This document shows positions 55,501 through 64,000 of a stretch of DNA of 64,000 nt, in pieces. The first letter of the stretch is position 1; every line of letters starts with the position of its first letter. The notes below the pieces were generated by a model, which saw only the letters and a list, made by a program, of their open reading frames with translations, had not been told where the DNA came from and made no database searches. Source of the stretch: Chitinophagales bacterium (GTDB taxonomy: Bacteria; Bacteroidota; Bacteroidia; Chitinophagales; Chitinophagaceae). The stretch is taken from contig JAFLBL010000004.1 of NCBI GenBank assembly GCA_017303855.1, positions 248,001-312,000 on the forward strand. The letters are read 5' to 3'. A program made the translations under genes and the position numbers.

Positions 55501-55766
55501 GCGACCGGTATGTGGAAGATGCATCGTATATCCGGTTCCGGACCATTACCGCCCGGTATACCTTCAGCAAAAAAGTATTGTCCCGCCTGAAAATGAAAAC
55601 ACTCAGCGGATACATTACGGCGGAGAACCTGATCACCTTTACCAATTACCTGGGACAGGATCCGGAAGTATCCTTCCGCGGATCCGATCCGTTCCGGGTT
55701 TCATACGATAATGCAATGACGCCTCCGGCCAGAACAATCACCCTGGGACTGGTAGCTGGTTTCTAA
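52503..55766 (+). CDS. SusC-family TonB-dependent outer-membrane transporter
   Basis: 1087 aa. Signal peptide ending AVSAQ, regulatory-like domain (~25-105, VIKGKVADKKGNPLQGVSV), plug (~120-235, SIDQALQGRLSGVDITATSG and VLKDAAATGIWGSRGSNGV), then the barrel. It lies between a FAS1 lipoprotein (20 bases upstream) and its SusD (19 bases downstream). No signalling extension. Substrate unknown, and no glycoside hydrolase is nearby in this part of the window. Confidence 0.95.
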   Translation: MWNTVCRKCSVLLVLLTISLAVSAQVVIKGKVADKKGNPLQGVSVSVIDADNRIVSGTTTDIEGNFVLKNVNTKNRLSLSIIGYKTLTQAIGTKTDFAVTMEDSQQDLGEVVIMSRPTSSNGMINITDKDLTTAVSKISAKDLEEMNSASIDQALQGRLSGVDITATSGDPGAAMNIRIRGVSSINSTGIPLIVLDGMPLETEIPSDFNFGTADEQGYAQLLNISPADIKDITVLKDAAATGIWGSRGSNGVLIITTKRGIIGKPTVNYTFKGSTSFVPAAIPMLNGDQYSTLIPEAFMNRTGTPLNTTQIREFNYDPNDPYWYYNYSNNTNWVDAISRQGYLQDHTMSLTGGGEKAKYFASVGFFDQRGITIGTDLKRLNTRINLDYNVSEKIKFFTSISFTHTDQSRNYVGSNAASGESSIRGMAYIKMPNMSVFEYDETGNLTTSYFSPAANVQGQYSRIYNPVSMAAKAKYDILGERVVPRFQVDYDIIRKVLKATFDVQFDINNTKNKSFLPQIATGRPNTETVVNRAYDGDIDAFNVSTQSTLVYTPHFKSEKHNLVAFMKFLTNDYKAVYQEVMTSNTASSLLVDPSIPSRTQNSDLRAVSGTNQSRTIGGIISAQYGFKDKYLFNATARADGNSRFGPNYRYGMFPSISFRWRMSEEKFMQRFKKLDDLSFRVSYGIAGEAPRYDYLFFNTYTTYDYSYLGQAGVIPSRMELKNLRWQKLQGLNVGGNISMFKGRFRADVEVYRNRTKDMFFDGLQIASYTGYNSLFMNVGTMDNQGWELAMWTQPIKNKKVTLGFDFNVSGNQNVIREISEYYPSTRGDVTKNGEYLRILQVNNPFGSFYGFKYKGVYQDKDATIAKGANGKPIIGPNGQIIYMRFSYPSIDYTFQPGDAMYEDVNKDGNINYMDVVYLGNSNPKLSGGFGPSLTVKNLKISTFFSFRWGYDVVNGTKMNSTNMYYFDNQSTAVLRRWRKEGDVTDIPRALINGGFNWLGSDRYVEDASYIRFRTITARYTFSKKVLSRLKMKTLSGYITAENLITFTNYLGQDPEVSFRGSDPFRVSYDNAMTPPARTITLGLVAGF

Positions 55767-55785
55767 CAGATAAATAAAAGCGATC

Positions 55786-57327
55786 ATGAGAAAAATACTG
55801 ATATATGCAATACTGGCCCTGCTGATGATCAATACCACAGGGTGTAAAAAATGGCTGGACCTGAAGCCGCAGGACGGCATCGTGAAAGAGGAATTCTGGA
55901 AAACCAAGGAGCAGGTTAAAGCTGCGGTTACCGGCATTTACTCTTCCATGATGGAAAATGCCTCCGGTACCTACGGGCAGCCAACCTATGTGCCTTCGCT
56001 GGCTGAATTATTATTCGTTTGGGGCGAAGGCCGTGCGGATAATATTGCCACAGCCACTTTTACAAGCCGGGACGATAATGACCTGACTACCGTAAACATT
56101 CAGCAGACCAATGTGAATGCCAACTGGCGCCCTTTCTACAGAACCATTAATTTCTGTAATACCCTGATTGAAAAAGCGCCCGAGGTGCTGACCAATGATA
56201 ATACATTCACCCAGGCACAGCTGGATCAATACCTCAGCGAAGCCAAAGCCATCCGGGCACTCATGTACTTCTACCTGGTACGCACATTTGGTGACGTGCC
56301 GCTGAAACTGGATGCCACCCTGAGTGATGAGAATATTCAGCCGATTGCCAAAGCAACGCAGGCGGATGTACTGGCACAGATTGTAAAAGACCTGACAGAA
56401 GCGGAAGCGAAAGCCGTGACTACATACGGGGATGTTGCTTCTGATAAGGGACGTGTAACGGTTTATACGGTAAATGCGATACTGGCGGATGTCTATCTCT
56501 GGATGGATAAATATGCGGAATGTGTGGCGGCCTGTGACAAAGTGATTAATTCACAACGTTTCGGACTCATCCGTGGTGCCACCATCAATCCTCCCGTTTA
56601 TGAATACAATGACGATTGGTTTAATACCCTGTATTTTAACGGCAATTCTTCAGAAGGAATTTTTGAATTGCAGTATGATGATCAACGGCTGAATCCGTTT
56701 TATAATTTATTTGCCATTAATAACCGGCGCTGGACCGCATCGGCCGATATCATGGACCGGGTATTCACGGTGGATTTTACCAATGATGCAAACTATGATA
56801 TCCGGGGTGACGGAGGTTCTGTTCGTGCAGCCACATCCACCATCTGGAAGTATATTGGTACAACCAAGGTTAACTCCCGTGCTCCTGATCAGAGCTATGC
56901 ACACTGGTTCTTTTACCGCTATGCCGATATCCTGCTGATGAAGGCCGAAGCACTCAATGAACTGGGACAGGGTCAGCCTGCACTGGATCTGATCTATACG
57001 GTACGTACCCGTGCCAATGCGCTGGAAGCTACGGACCTCACCCCTTCACCGGCTGATAAGAATACAATCCAGGATTTTATACTGCTCGAACGCTCCCGTG
57101 AATTTTGTTTCGAAGGCAAACGCTGGTTTGATGTACTGCGCAATGCCAAACGGAACAATTACCAGCGGCTCAGTATCCTGCTGAATATGGTATCCATCAG
57201 CGTGCCGTCCAATATGCAGCAATCGGCGCAGACAAAAATGCAGGACCATAACTGTCATTACCTGCCGGTATACCTGTATGAACTGCAGACCAATAAATTA
57301 TTAGTACAAAATCCTTTTTATAAATAA
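55786..57327 (+). CDS. SusD/RagB-family lipoprotein
   Basis: 513 aa. Lipobox NTTGC with Cys20 followed by KKWLDLKPQDGI, a common SusD opening. Helical core with AIRALMYFYLVRTFGDVPLK, YADILLMKAEALNELG and the C-terminal ERSREFCFEGKRWFDVLRN. Partner of the SusC encoded 19 bases upstream. The next FAS1 gene starts 18 bases after its stop, so all are probably one transcript. Confidence 0.95.
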   Translation: MRKILIYAILALLMINTTGCKKWLDLKPQDGIVKEEFWKTKEQVKAAVTGIYSSMMENASGTYGQPTYVPSLAELLFVWGEGRADNIATATFTSRDDNDLTTVNIQQTNVNANWRPFYRTINFCNTLIEKAPEVLTNDNTFTQAQLDQYLSEAKAIRALMYFYLVRTFGDVPLKLDATLSDENIQPIAKATQADVLAQIVKDLTEAEAKAVTTYGDVASDKGRVTVYTVNAILADVYLWMDKYAECVAACDKVINSQRFGLIRGATINPPVYEYNDDWFNTLYFNGNSSEGIFELQYDDQRLNPFYNLFAINNRRWTASADIMDRVFTVDFTNDANYDIRGDGGSVRAATSTIWKYIGTTKVNSRAPDQSYAHWFFYRYADILLMKAEALNELGQGQPALDLIYTVRTRANALEATDLTPSPADKNTIQDFILLERSREFCFEGKRWFDVLRNAKRNNYQRLSILLNMVSISVPSNMQQSAQTKMQDHNCHYLPVYLYELQTNKLLVQNPFYK

Positions 57328-57345
57328 ACATTAACCACACGTAGT

Positions 57346-59037
57346 ATGAAAAGAAATTTGTTTGCCTTATCAGGGCTGATCCTGATGCTGACTACAGTCT
57401 TACTGGTGGAGTCCTGTAAAAAACAGGCAATCGTTGAAGCCACTACGGAAGATGTTAACATCGTCGGCTATCTTGATAAAAGAGCGGATTCCTTCTCGTT
57501 GTTCCGGCAGATACTGGAAAGAACGGAAACCTCCGCTTTCCTGAATGCGTACGGGGCCTATACCTGTTTCGCTGTTACCAACAGCGGGGTAAGAACCTAT
57601 CTGCAAAAACTGAATGTGGCCACCGTGGAAGCGGCCGATGTGAATGTATTAAAAGATATGGTGCGTCTTCACCTGCTGGAGGATACCCTCTATACGGGTT
57701 CTTTTACCGATGGCAAAATGCCGGTGATCACCATGTTTGGTCAGTTCCTGATTACATCAGTGGCCAATAAATCCGGTGTCTCCAGTTATGTGGTAAACCG
57801 CCAGGCGGATATTACGGAATCCAATATCCGCGTGGGTAACGGCATTATTCATGTAATCAATAATGTGCTGACCCCGGCGACTAAAACCATTGCGGAGCAA
57901 CTGGCCGCCAAACCGGAATATTCCATCTTTGTACAGGCCCTGCAGGAAACCGGCTATTATACACAACTCAATACGGTAAGTGCCAGTCTTGCTGACCGTT
58001 GGAAAACGGTTATAGCAGAGAGCAACCAGGCACTCGCGGATAGTGGTATTACCAGTTATGCGCAGCTGAAAGCAAGGTACTCCCAGACCGGTAATCCGGC
58101 CCTGGCTACAGACAGTCTGCACATGTATGTGGCCTATCACGTTACCGAAGGACTGAAATTCCTCGGTGATATTATCGGTACGGCCACCCATGAAACCTGG
58201 CTGCCCCAGGAAGTTTTCAGTATAAAACTGATTGATCAGGATGTAGTGATCAACCAGGATGAATTCAACGGGGTGCTGGAGCTGGGTGTAAAAATCAGCC
58301 GTGTTAAAAGTGACAATGCCGCTACTAATGGCGTATGGCATGATGCAGGTGCGCATTTCATGGTGAAATACAGAAAGCCCACTGCACTTTACTGGGATGT
58401 GTCTTCCTTTACTGAAATCATGAAACTGCCGGCTTACTACAAAAGAGCCAACTATAACTTCACAAGACCAACCGAAGCGGATAACCCGATCAAGGATCAT
58501 TACTGGGGATGGGGACCACTGGCCGGAACCAATACACTTTCTTATCTCTATTCTTCTGCCAGTTCCATTACCAACTATGCCTACAACAGTGATGTGAATA
58601 TGCTTCCGATGGGCTTACCTAACCGGCCTATCTGGTGGGAAATGAAAACACCCCCGATTATTAAAGGGCGTTATAAAGTATGGGTTTGTTACCGTCAGCA
58701 AAAGCAATCAAGCAGTTCCAATATGCTTTGTCAGGTGGAAGTAAACGGTACATTGATGCAAAGGACGATGAACTTTACAGAGACAAGACCGGCTGGTACT
58801 GATGCGGAACTGGAAGCCATTGGCTGGAAAAGGTATACGGAAAACACCTCCAACCTCTGGGCGGCCCGCCAGGTGGGAGTGATCGATTTCAGCACTACCA
58901 AGCAACAGACAATCCGGATTACCCCATTGGTGGGTACTCAGAACAATAATAACCTGGATATGATCCATTTTATTCCGGTGGATGAGAACCAGGTACTGCC
59001 CCGTTTTAAACCCGATGGCACCAAATTGTATCTGTAA
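57346..59037 (+). CDS. fasciclin-domain lipoprotein with C-terminal beta-rich domain
   Basis: 563 aa, lipobox LLVESC with Cys24. Two FAS1-like domains: ~38-178 (YGAYTCFAVTNSGV, NGIIHVINNVLTP) and ~180-370, the second more diverged (EYSIFVQALQETGYY, SLHMYVAYHVTEGL). The remainder (~375-563) is rich in aromatic and beta-forming residues, ends in TIRITPLVGTQ and DMIHFIPVDE, and looks like a beta-sandwich of carbohydrate-binding type; I cannot name the family. Probably on the cell surface as an accessory binding protein of the adjacent SusC/SusD. Confidence 0.8.
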   Translation: MKRNLFALSGLILMLTTVLLVESCKKQAIVEATTEDVNIVGYLDKRADSFSLFRQILERTETSAFLNAYGAYTCFAVTNSGVRTYLQKLNVATVEAADVNVLKDMVRLHLLEDTLYTGSFTDGKMPVITMFGQFLITSVANKSGVSSYVVNRQADITESNIRVGNGIIHVINNVLTPATKTIAEQLAAKPEYSIFVQALQETGYYTQLNTVSASLADRWKTVIAESNQALADSGITSYAQLKARYSQTGNPALATDSLHMYVAYHVTEGLKFLGDIIGTATHETWLPQEVFSIKLIDQDVVINQDEFNGVLELGVKISRVKSDNAATNGVWHDAGAHFMVKYRKPTALYWDVSSFTEIMKLPAYYKRANYNFTRPTEADNPIKDHYWGWGPLAGTNTLSYLYSSASSITNYAYNSDVNMLPMGLPNRPIWWEMKTPPIIKGRYKVWVCYRQQKQSSSSNMLCQVEVNGTLMQRTMNFTETRPAGTDAELEAIGWKRYTENTSNLWAARQVGVIDFSTTKQQTIRITPLVGTQNNNNLDMIHFIPVDENQVLPRFKPDGTKLYL

Positions 59038-59112
59038 AAAACGAGCAGCTTAACCTGAACCAGAATAATAAGCAACGAACTAGCCCGAGGGCATACTATA
59101 AATTTAAGCAAC

Positions 59113-60552
59113 ATGAAAAGCAGGACCTGGATTATTGCCTGTACATTGATGGCCGCCGGAATTTTCGGCAGCGGATGTAAGAAATCACTGGACGATCAGA
59201 CTTCGGTTACGGATCCTTTCTTGAAAAAGAACCTGATGGAACTGATCAGTGAAAACGGAAACCTCAGCAGCTTTGCCGGCTACCTGAAGCAAACCGGTTA
59301 TTCCGATGTGATTGCTTCTTCCAGAACCTATACGGTTTTCGCCCCTTCCAATGCGGAACTGGCTACCCTGGATGCGGCGATTAAGAATGATCCCGTAAAA
59401 CTGAAACAGTTTATCGGCAACCATATAGCCACGCAGCTGTACTATACCACCACAGTTACCGCCCCGACGCGTATCCTGATGCTGAGCGGAAAGTATAATA
59501 ATATGAAGGGAGCGGCTGTAGGTCTGGCCAGTATCACCAGCCCCGATCAGTATGCTTCCAATGGTGTACTGCAGGTGGTGGACAAAATGCTGCCCGCGCT
59601 GGAAAACTGCTGGGACTTTATTTCCACCAATGCACAGGCGCCGGTAAAACAAAAAACATTCCTGATGTCCCTGTTCCGTAATGTGTTTGATCCCACCAAT
59701 GCGGTGATCATCGGAACGAACCCTACTACGGGTGAACCCGTTTACCAGGCAGGCACGGATTCCGTGTACACCAACCTGTTCTGGAATAATGTGAATGACC
59801 TGCGCGATGAGAAAAAACAATTCACCGTATTCATGCTGACCGACGCGGCCTGGGATGCGGAGCAGGTACGTTTCGCGCCTTACTTTGTTACCAACACACC
59901 CGACAGTAACGCGCTCGTTACCGGATGGAATGTGGTAAAGGAATTTGCGGTGGATACACTCTATGAACCCGGCACCATTCCTGATACCATCCTCTCTGAA
60001 TCTGGCACCAAAGTACCCATCGAACGCACCGCCATCGTGAATACCATTCGTACCAGCAATGGTATTGTATACATCATGAACCGGCTGAATGTGCAACCAG
60101 CTTCAAAATTTAAAACCATTCAGATTGAAGCCGAGAATTACAGTGGTTACAGTCACGACCGCCGGTCTAATACCTATTTCAGGGACCGCTATAACCCGGT
60201 TACCGGTAAGGATTTCAGGGATGTGGAAGTGTTCAGTCATGGTGTGGCCCTGTTTAATCTCCGTTATCGCCTGAGTGAAGTCCCTTCCATTCGCTATAAG
60301 GCCTATTGGGTGGCGCTGAACGATTTCCAGACCGCAACTTTTTCACAAAGACTGGCACCTGGAAACGCGGCAGCAACCACATTCCCTTATACCGTTGTGG
60401 CCGTTGGTAATTATAATGAAGTCTACCTGGGTGAGTTTACCCTGACACAATACCAGCCTCTTTATGACATATTCCTGGTGGCCGCCAATTCCACCACGGC
60501 TGCCGTGAACCCGCTGGTCTGTGATTATATCAAACTCGTACCAAGTTTATAA
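59113..60552 (+). CDS. fasciclin-domain lipoprotein with CBM6-like tail
   Basis: 479 aa, lipobox FGSGC with Cys22. One clear FAS1 domain (~38-160: YTVFAPSNAELATLD, NGVLQVVDKMLPA) and a second diverged one (~165-335: FTVFMLTDAAWDA, NGIVYIMNRL). The tail (~340-479) starts FKTIQIEAENYSGYS, like the opening strand of carbohydrate-binding modules of the CBM6/galactose-binding type, and ends DYIKLVP, also typical of such modules. Same order of parts as the gene before it, suggesting duplication. The next SusC gene follows after 30 bases. Confidence 0.8.
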   Translation: MKSRTWIIACTLMAAGIFGSGCKKSLDDQTSVTDPFLKKNLMELISENGNLSSFAGYLKQTGYSDVIASSRTYTVFAPSNAELATLDAAIKNDPVKLKQFIGNHIATQLYYTTTVTAPTRILMLSGKYNNMKGAAVGLASITSPDQYASNGVLQVVDKMLPALENCWDFISTNAQAPVKQKTFLMSLFRNVFDPTNAVIIGTNPTTGEPVYQAGTDSVYTNLFWNNVNDLRDEKKQFTVFMLTDAAWDAEQVRFAPYFVTNTPDSNALVTGWNVVKEFAVDTLYEPGTIPDTILSESGTKVPIERTAIVNTIRTSNGIVYIMNRLNVQPASKFKTIQIEAENYSGYSHDRRSNTYFRDRYNPVTGKDFRDVEVFSHGVALFNLRYRLSEVPSIRYKAYWVALNDFQTATFSQRLAPGNAAATTFPYTVVAVGNYNEVYLGEFTLTQYQPLYDIFLVAANSTTAAVNPLVCDYIKLVPSL

Positions 60553-60582
60553 ACTGATTGATTCAAGCAAATTCTCCTACTC

Positions 60583-63500
60583 ATGTATTCAACTATTTCA
60601 AGCGGAGTTAAGAAAGCCTTTGGTGTACTGCTGTTCATGGGATTGCTCCAGCAAATACAGGCGCAACAGCCGGCAGTTAAAAAGGATACGGCCGTTAAAC
60701 AGGCCCCACGGGTACAGGTTACCGGTACTATCCGCGACGCGGCTACCGGCAAAGCCATTGTGGGTGCCAGTGTAACACTGGAAAATGTGGCCGCTGCTAT
60801 TACGGATAACAGTGGTGCTTTTAAACTGAAAGTGCCTTCGTATTTTGATGAGCTGATGATTACCGCCGAAGGGTACGAGCCGAAAGCCGTACCGCTGAGA
60901 GGCAAAAACAGCATTGAAATTTCCCTGCTGGACGAAACGATTCAGTCATTCCAGGATCCCGTAACTGAGCCACTGGGTGCAAAGCCCTTGCGTAAGTCCA
61001 CCGTGGCCGCTACCCGTGTGCAAACCGAAGGCAGTTGGACCAGCCCGATGGAAACACTCGATGCATTATTACAGGGAAAAGTTGCAGGACTCAATGCCAT
61101 CCGCCGTTCCGGAACACCGGGCGCCGGTGCCAATCTTTTTCTCCGGGGATATAATTCACTCTACGGTACCAATAAACCACTGGTAGTGGTGGATGGAATG
61201 ATCTATGACGTGAATGATTATGGGGAAAGTATCATTGCGAATAATTATACCAATCCCTTTGCCCTGATTAATGTGCAGGATATTGACAATGTTACGGTAT
61301 TAAAAGACGCTTCAGCTGTATACGGCACCAAGGGCGTTAACGGGGCCATTCTGATCACAACATCCCGTGCCCGCCAGCAGGCCACGCATATCGATCTGGG
61401 TGCGTATACATCCTATAACCAGGCTCCCTCCAACCTTCCAGTAATGAATGCGGATGATTACCGGGTATACCTGGCCGAAATGCTCCAGAGCAAAGGCATG
61501 AGTACGGATGCGATTAATGCCATGCCCTTTATGATTGATGATACCACCGGTAACCCTGACTACTACCGGTATCATAATAAAACCGACTGGCAGAAAAAAG
61601 TGCTGAACAACAGCCTTACTAATAACTATTTCCTGCGGGTTACAGGGGGTGATAATATCGCCACCTATGCACTCAGCGTGGGCTATGCTAAAGCCGCCGG
61701 CGTAATTAAATCGACTGACTTCAGCCGGTACAATACCCGGTTCAATGCCGCGTTTAATTTTTCAAGGAAGTTTACCGGTGCCGCCAACCTGTCCTTTACT
61801 TTTAATGAACAAAACCTCCGCGATCAGGGTATTTCCGATAAAACGGCCCCCTTATTCCTGGCACTGACCAAAGCGCCGTTTATGACCGACCGCGAACTGA
61901 ATGACAAAGGAGTGGTTTCTCCCAACTTCGCGGAAACGGATATACTGGGAAAAAGTAACCCCGCCGTGCTGATCAATAATATGCAGGCATTTAACAAGTA
62001 CTATCGCTTCTTTGGATCCTTCCGCTTCAATTATGAAATGTCTAAAACCCTGACAGCCTCCGCGCAGTTTGGCGTTACGTATGATAAAGTGAGGGAAAAT
62101 ATATTTGTACCACGGAAAGGCGTAGCCGATGATACCCTCAGCAATGCCGTGGCCGACAGCCGCCTGGGTTCCCAGGTAAAACGCCTGTTTACTTTTTACA
62201 CCGATGCCAAACTGGAATACCGGAAAGTAAGCCGGGTCAACAGTTTTGTTTCCCGCCTCGGTATCCGCTACCAGCACAATAATGCCGAACAGGATTTCGC
62301 CCTCGGCTTCAACTCCGCTACGGATGACCTGGTAAGCGTTCAGAACGGGCTCAATGCCCTCCGTCAGATAGGAGGAGGTATTGGCGAGTGGAACTGGATG
62401 AATACCTATTTCAACGCGGAATACGGATTTAAGAATAAACTCTTCCTGGTAGTGAATGCCGCCATGGACGGATCTTCCCGCTTCGGTAAACAAGTGAAAA
62501 ACGGGGTAGCCATCAACGGGAATCATTTCGCCGTATTGCCGTCCGCCAGTCTTGCCTGGCTCATGTCTTCCGAAAACTTTATGGCGGATTCCAAAATTGA
62601 TCTGTTTAAAGTACGCCTCACCTGGGGCCTTACCGGTAATGATGATATCGGCAACTATACCAGCCGCCAGACCTATGTATCCCAGAATTTCCTGGGTATG
62701 CAGGGACTTGTACGCAATGGTATTCCCAACCCGGCCCTGCAATGGGAAACAGGAGAAAAATTCAATGCCGGTATAGATCTGGCTGCCTGGAATGACCGTC
62801 TTAATTTCTCCCTGGATGTATTTCATACCCAGACCCGCAATATGCTGGTTTACGAACAGCTTGCTGGCGCTACCGGATTTAATACGGTACTCACCAACAA
62901 TGGCCGTATGCTGAATACAGGTATGGAAGCCAGCCTCAGCCTGCGCCTGGTAAACCAGAAAAATTTCAAATGGGATATCAGTGCCAATACCACTACCCTG
63001 CAAAATAAAGTGAAAGATATTCCCGGAACAGGGTTTGTTACTGAATATGCCGGTGCCACTATTCTTACACAGAATAACCGCCCGGCCGCCAGTTTCTACG
63101 GGTATAAAACCAAAGGCGTATTTGCCACTACAGCGGAAGCGCTCAGCTCCGGTCTGCAGGTGCGTAATGCCGATGGCAGTCTCCGTCCGTTCGGTGGCGG
63201 TGATATCCGTTTTGCAGATATGAACAGCGACAAGATCATTGATGAAAATGACAGGCGTGTACTGGGTAATGCATTACCTGAATTCTTCGGCGGATTCACC
63301 AACCGGTTTACCTACCGCGGTTTCGGACTCGAAGCCCTGTTTACTTACGCCAAAGGACATGAAGTATTCAATTATGTACGCTACCGCCTGGAAACAGCCA
63401 GTACCACGGACAATCAGCTGAACAGTGTACTGAACCGCTGGAGAGCGGAAGGTCAGGTGACCAATATGCCGAAAGCCACTTATGGTGATCCGCTGGGCAA

Positions 63501-63765
63501 CAGCCGTTTCAGCGACCGCTGGATTGAGGACGGCTCTTACCTGCGCCTGCGTCATGTATCCCTGTCCTATATTATCCCGGTAAAAGAAGGATTTGTACGG
63601 AATGCGACTGTATATATTACCGGTACCAACCTGCTGACCTTTACAAAGTATATGGGATATGATCCTGAATTCAGTGCCAGTCCCAGTGTATTTGCACAGG
63701 GTATTGATACCGGACTGGATCCCTTGTACCGCTCGGCCACATTGGGTGTAAAACTTGGATTCTAA
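60583..63765 (+). CDS. SusC-family TonB-dependent outer-membrane transporter
   Basis: 1060 aa. Signal peptide ending QIQAQ, a short Lys/Pro-rich linker, regulatory-like domain (~45-125, VTGTIRDAATGKAIVGASV), plug (~140-270, LLQGKVAGLNAIRRSGTPGA and VLKDASAVYGTKGVNGAILI), then the barrel. The regulatory domain and plug are more divergent than in the other three SusC proteins. It is 30 bases after a FAS1 lipoprotein and is followed by a SusD gene cut by the window end. Confidence 0.94.
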   Translation: MYSTISSGVKKAFGVLLFMGLLQQIQAQQPAVKKDTAVKQAPRVQVTGTIRDAATGKAIVGASVTLENVAAAITDNSGAFKLKVPSYFDELMITAEGYEPKAVPLRGKNSIEISLLDETIQSFQDPVTEPLGAKPLRKSTVAATRVQTEGSWTSPMETLDALLQGKVAGLNAIRRSGTPGAGANLFLRGYNSLYGTNKPLVVVDGMIYDVNDYGESIIANNYTNPFALINVQDIDNVTVLKDASAVYGTKGVNGAILITTSRARQQATHIDLGAYTSYNQAPSNLPVMNADDYRVYLAEMLQSKGMSTDAINAMPFMIDDTTGNPDYYRYHNKTDWQKKVLNNSLTNNYFLRVTGGDNIATYALSVGYAKAAGVIKSTDFSRYNTRFNAAFNFSRKFTGAANLSFTFNEQNLRDQGISDKTAPLFLALTKAPFMTDRELNDKGVVSPNFAETDILGKSNPAVLINNMQAFNKYYRFFGSFRFNYEMSKTLTASAQFGVTYDKVRENIFVPRKGVADDTLSNAVADSRLGSQVKRLFTFYTDAKLEYRKVSRVNSFVSRLGIRYQHNNAEQDFALGFNSATDDLVSVQNGLNALRQIGGGIGEWNWMNTYFNAEYGFKNKLFLVVNAAMDGSSRFGKQVKNGVAINGNHFAVLPSASLAWLMSSENFMADSKIDLFKVRLTWGLTGNDDIGNYTSRQTYVSQNFLGMQGLVRNGIPNPALQWETGEKFNAGIDLAAWNDRLNFSLDVFHTQTRNMLVYEQLAGATGFNTVLTNNGRMLNTGMEASLSLRLVNQKNFKWDISANTTTLQNKVKDIPGTGFVTEYAGATILTQNNRPAASFYGYKTKGVFATTAEALSSGLQVRNADGSLRPFGGGDIRFADMNSDKIIDENDRRVLGNALPEFFGGFTNRFTYRGFGLEALFTYAKGHEVFNYVRYRLETASTTDNQLNSVLNRWRAEGQVTNMPKATYGDPLGNSRFSDRWIEDGSYLRLRHVSLSYIIPVKEGFVRNATVYITGTNLLTFTKYMGYDPEFSASPSVFAQGIDTGLDPLYRSATLGVKLGF

Positions 63766-63807
63766 GGAAACGGAACGGCTAAATAAAACGATTATTATTA
63801 TTTGTTA

Positions 63808-64000
63808 TGATCAATAATAAAACTATGAAGCGATTAAATTTTTGGAGCCTCGCCCTGCTGATGTCTGCAGTGGTTTTGTCTGGCTGTAAAAAGGTGTTTG
63901 ATATCAAACCGCAGGATCAGCTGGATCAGAGCCAGGCCTACCAGAATGTGTATGATGCCGATGCCGCAGTAGTGGGTATTTATGGTAAGTTCATGTCACT
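63808..64000 (+). CDS. SusD/RagB-family lipoprotein (3' end outside window)
   Basis: The first 64 codons of a gene that runs off the window. The ATG at 63808 is used; an in-frame ATG at 63826 (MKRLNFWSLALLMSA) is equally plausible and gives a more usual signal. Lipobox VLSGC followed by KKVFDIKPQDQLDQSQAYQN is the standard SusD N-terminus, and the gene follows a SusC by 42 bases. Confidence 0.88.

Noticed and set aside
59185..60096. 303-codon open frame on the - strand opposite a fasciclin gene
   Set aside because: Same reasoning: it lies within a clear lipoprotein gene on the other strand and shows no protein family features.
61852..63003. 383-codon open frame on the - strand inside the last SusC gene
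   Set aside because: It is fully opposite a well-supported SusC gene, has no recognisable domain or signal, and is explained by codon bias of the + strand gene.

Overview
The window reads as chromosomal DNA of a Bacteroidota bacterium, most likely a Chitinophagaceae-type soil or plant-associated glycan degrader (the family is an inference). The evidence is four SusC/SusD pairs (the last SusD is cut by the window end), lipoprotein signals of Bacteroidota type, MKR/MKK gene starts with weak ribosome binding sites, and short gaps between co-directional genes. I see no rRNA, tRNA, CRISPR array, transposase or phage gene.

Layout. (1) 1-6754, + strand: a signalling cluster of a very large multi-PAS/GAF histidine kinase (its start lies outside the window), a second kinase with a degenerate ATPase domain, a membrane-bound kinase and a CheY-like single-domain response regulator. 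(2) 6794-16085, - strand: L-arabinose catabolism, read in the order LacI-type regulator, HAD phosphatase, araB, araD, galM-like epimerase, araA, sodium/sugar symporter and a Nudix-type regulator resembling AraR. A 17-bp imperfect inverted repeat in front of araB is a candidate operator. (3) 16388-26009, + strand: myo-inositol oxygenase, SusC, SusD, a strong terminator, a purple-acid-phosphatase-like enzyme, a membrane acyltransferase and a second symporter. (4) 26027-34833, + strand: secreted glycan-degrading enzymes: an unassigned toroid-like protein (possible lyase), GH29 fucosidase, GH92 mannosidase, GH28 and GH51 arabinofuranosidase. (5) 34932-41378, + strand: UxuA-type dehydratase and a non-phosphorylating L-fucose route (FucP permease, mutarotase, SDR, FAH-family hydrolase, lactonase, aldo/keto reductase). 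(6) 41438-43980, - strand: sulfatase and GH105. (7) 44129-49851, + strand: RhaM-type mutarotase and a second SusC/SusD pair. (8) 50239-64000, + strand: fasciclin lipoprotein, SusC, SusD, two fasciclin lipoproteins with beta-sandwich tails, SusC and SusD (partial), with no degradative enzyme.

How the parts fit (inference). Regions 3-7 look like a polysaccharide utilization locus for a complex plant-type glycan carrying L-fucose, L-arabinofuranose, uronic acid and possibly sulfate. The secreted enzymes would release L-arabinose for the cluster in region 2 and L-fucose for region 5; GH105 would remove unsaturated uronic acid from lyase products. Myo-inositol oxygenase beside SusC/SusD, a phosphatase and a symporter suggests inositol, perhaps from inositol phosphates, is also used.

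The best candidates for undescribed biology are the fasciclin/SusCD cluster in region 8, the inositol oxygenase/SusCD arrangement in region 3, and the possible use of a UxuA-type enzyme as the missing L-fuconate dehydratase in region 5.
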